Origin: Chryseobacterium sp. JV274 | Lineage (GTDB): Bacteria; Bacteroidota; Bacteroidia; Flavobacteriales; Weeksellaceae | DNA: 64,000 nucleotides | Assembly: GCF_903969135.1 (NCBI RefSeq) | Contig: NZ_LR824569.1 | Span: forward strand, 1,798,001 to 1,862,000 | Direction: 5' to 3' | Shown: positions 63,609 to 64,000 of the stretch, piece after piece | Numbering within the stretch: the first letter of the stretch is position 1 | Layout of the letters: each line of letters begins with the position of its first letter | Notes under the pieces: model-generated | What the model was told of the DNA's origin: nothing | What the model saw: the letters and a program-made list of their open reading frames with translations, nothing else | The model's database searches: none | Made by a program: the position numbers and the translations under genes

Positions 63609-64000
63609 TTAAAATCTGTATGAAATATTTCCTCCAAATGAAGTAGACGTAAAGTTTCCGTAAACAGCCCCTCTTTCGTCGTATGCTTTTAAATTGAAAA
63701 CATTACTTACGTATATTGACAATCTGAAACCACTTAAGAAATCTTTTGTAACCCTTAAATGAACATTATGAAGTGTTTTGTTATATAACCCTGAAAGTTT
63801 TTCGTCAGAAGGTTTCAGGAATAATCCCTGGTATTTTGGATTGGTACGCTCATTTTCAGGAATCATCTGCATTTCTCCGTCATGTTTTATATACCCTATC
63901 GGATAAATGTCATTCATTCCTGTCAAAGATCTGTCTGAAAGAAAATGATCTGTTCTCAAGCCAATAATTAACCCTGATGAAGCAAGGTGATAATCAAAAC
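63609..64000 (-). CDS. TonB-dependent receptor, C-terminal part (gene continues beyond window)
   Basis: The frame is open to the window edge and ends with typical last strands of a TonB-dependent receptor (FRLSIYVSNVFNLKAYDERG, then FGGNISYRF with terminal Phe). Only ~130 residues are visible. As first gene of the operon with the lipoprotein, the barrel and the di-heme peroxidase, it would supply energised uptake. Confidence 0.85.
   Translation of the reverse strand, partial: FDYHLASSGLIIGLRTDHFLSDRSLTGMNDIYPIGYIKHDGEMQMIPENERTNPKYQGLFLKPSDEKLSGLYNKTLHNVHLRVTKDFLSGFRLSIYVSNVFNLKAYDERGAVYGNFTSTSFGGNISYRF

Noticed and set aside
1..64000. tRNA, rRNA, CRISPR arrays, integrases, insertion sequences
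   Set aside because: No cloverleaf-like sequence, regular spaced repeats, transposase or integrase reading frame was found by eye. A tRNA or Rfam scan would be the decisive test.

Overview
The window looks like chromosomal DNA of a Flavobacteriia member close to Chryseobacterium/Elizabethkingia (Weeksellaceae). The reasons are the AT-rich sequence, Bacteroidetes-type promoters (TAnnTTTG with an upstream TTG), gliding/type IX genes gldB and gldC, a type IX sorting domain, a GLPGLI-family protein, PafA-type alkaline phosphatase, double-glycine 'bacteriocin-like' peptides, a subtype-iii type VI secretion (T6SS) cargo cluster and a TonB/lipoprotein B12 locus. No rRNA, tRNA, CRISPR array, complete insertion sequence or prophage was seen.

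Region 1 (1-9.6 kb, all minus) is a T6SS vgrG island. Read in transcription order it holds the Hcp/TssD tube protein, VgrG spike, a 56-residue gene, a DUF2931-like lipoprotein, a DUF2235 (Tle1-like) lipase, a LysM protein, a DUF4280 PAAR-like tip, a large OmpA-domain protein and a last gene cut by the window edge. It reads as a delivery module with one recognisable lipase effector, one candidate second effector and candidate immunity genes.

Region 2 (9.9-22.6 kb) is mostly housekeeping: an old-yellow-enzyme reductase, cytidine deaminase, nadE with acetyltransferases, gldB-gldC, metB, a Sua5/YrdC-type enzyme and a CCA-adding-type enzyme. Within it a barnase-like RNase and a barstar-like inhibitor are separated by a dead GIY-YIG gene bracketed by inverted repeats. 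A second, nested inverted-repeat element lies at 19.8-20.0 kb.

Region 3 (22.6-40.3 kb) has a cobalamin-riboswitch-controlled TonB receptor with a beta-propeller lipoprotein (BtuB/BtuG-like), a type IX cargo protein, a TPR/AraC sensor pair, pafA, small accessory genes including a Cys-rich double-glycine peptide, mdh, and a bacteriophytochrome-heme oxygenase operon.

Region 4 (40.7-48 kb, plus) runs from an Ntn amidase through a porin and a DASS carboxylate transporter into a three-gene succinate dehydrogenase/fumarate reductase set.

Region 5 (48-64 kb) holds a cyclase-family hydrolase, a GLPGLI protein beside a second double-glycine peptide, a nucleoid-associated protein, a twice-repeated cassette (tiny membrane protein plus ~120-residue helical protein), an AraC/DoxX-like/cupin group, and an operon of TonB receptor (cut by the edge), DUF4876-like lipoprotein, beta-barrel protein and di-heme peroxidase that may be a metal- or heme-related uptake system.
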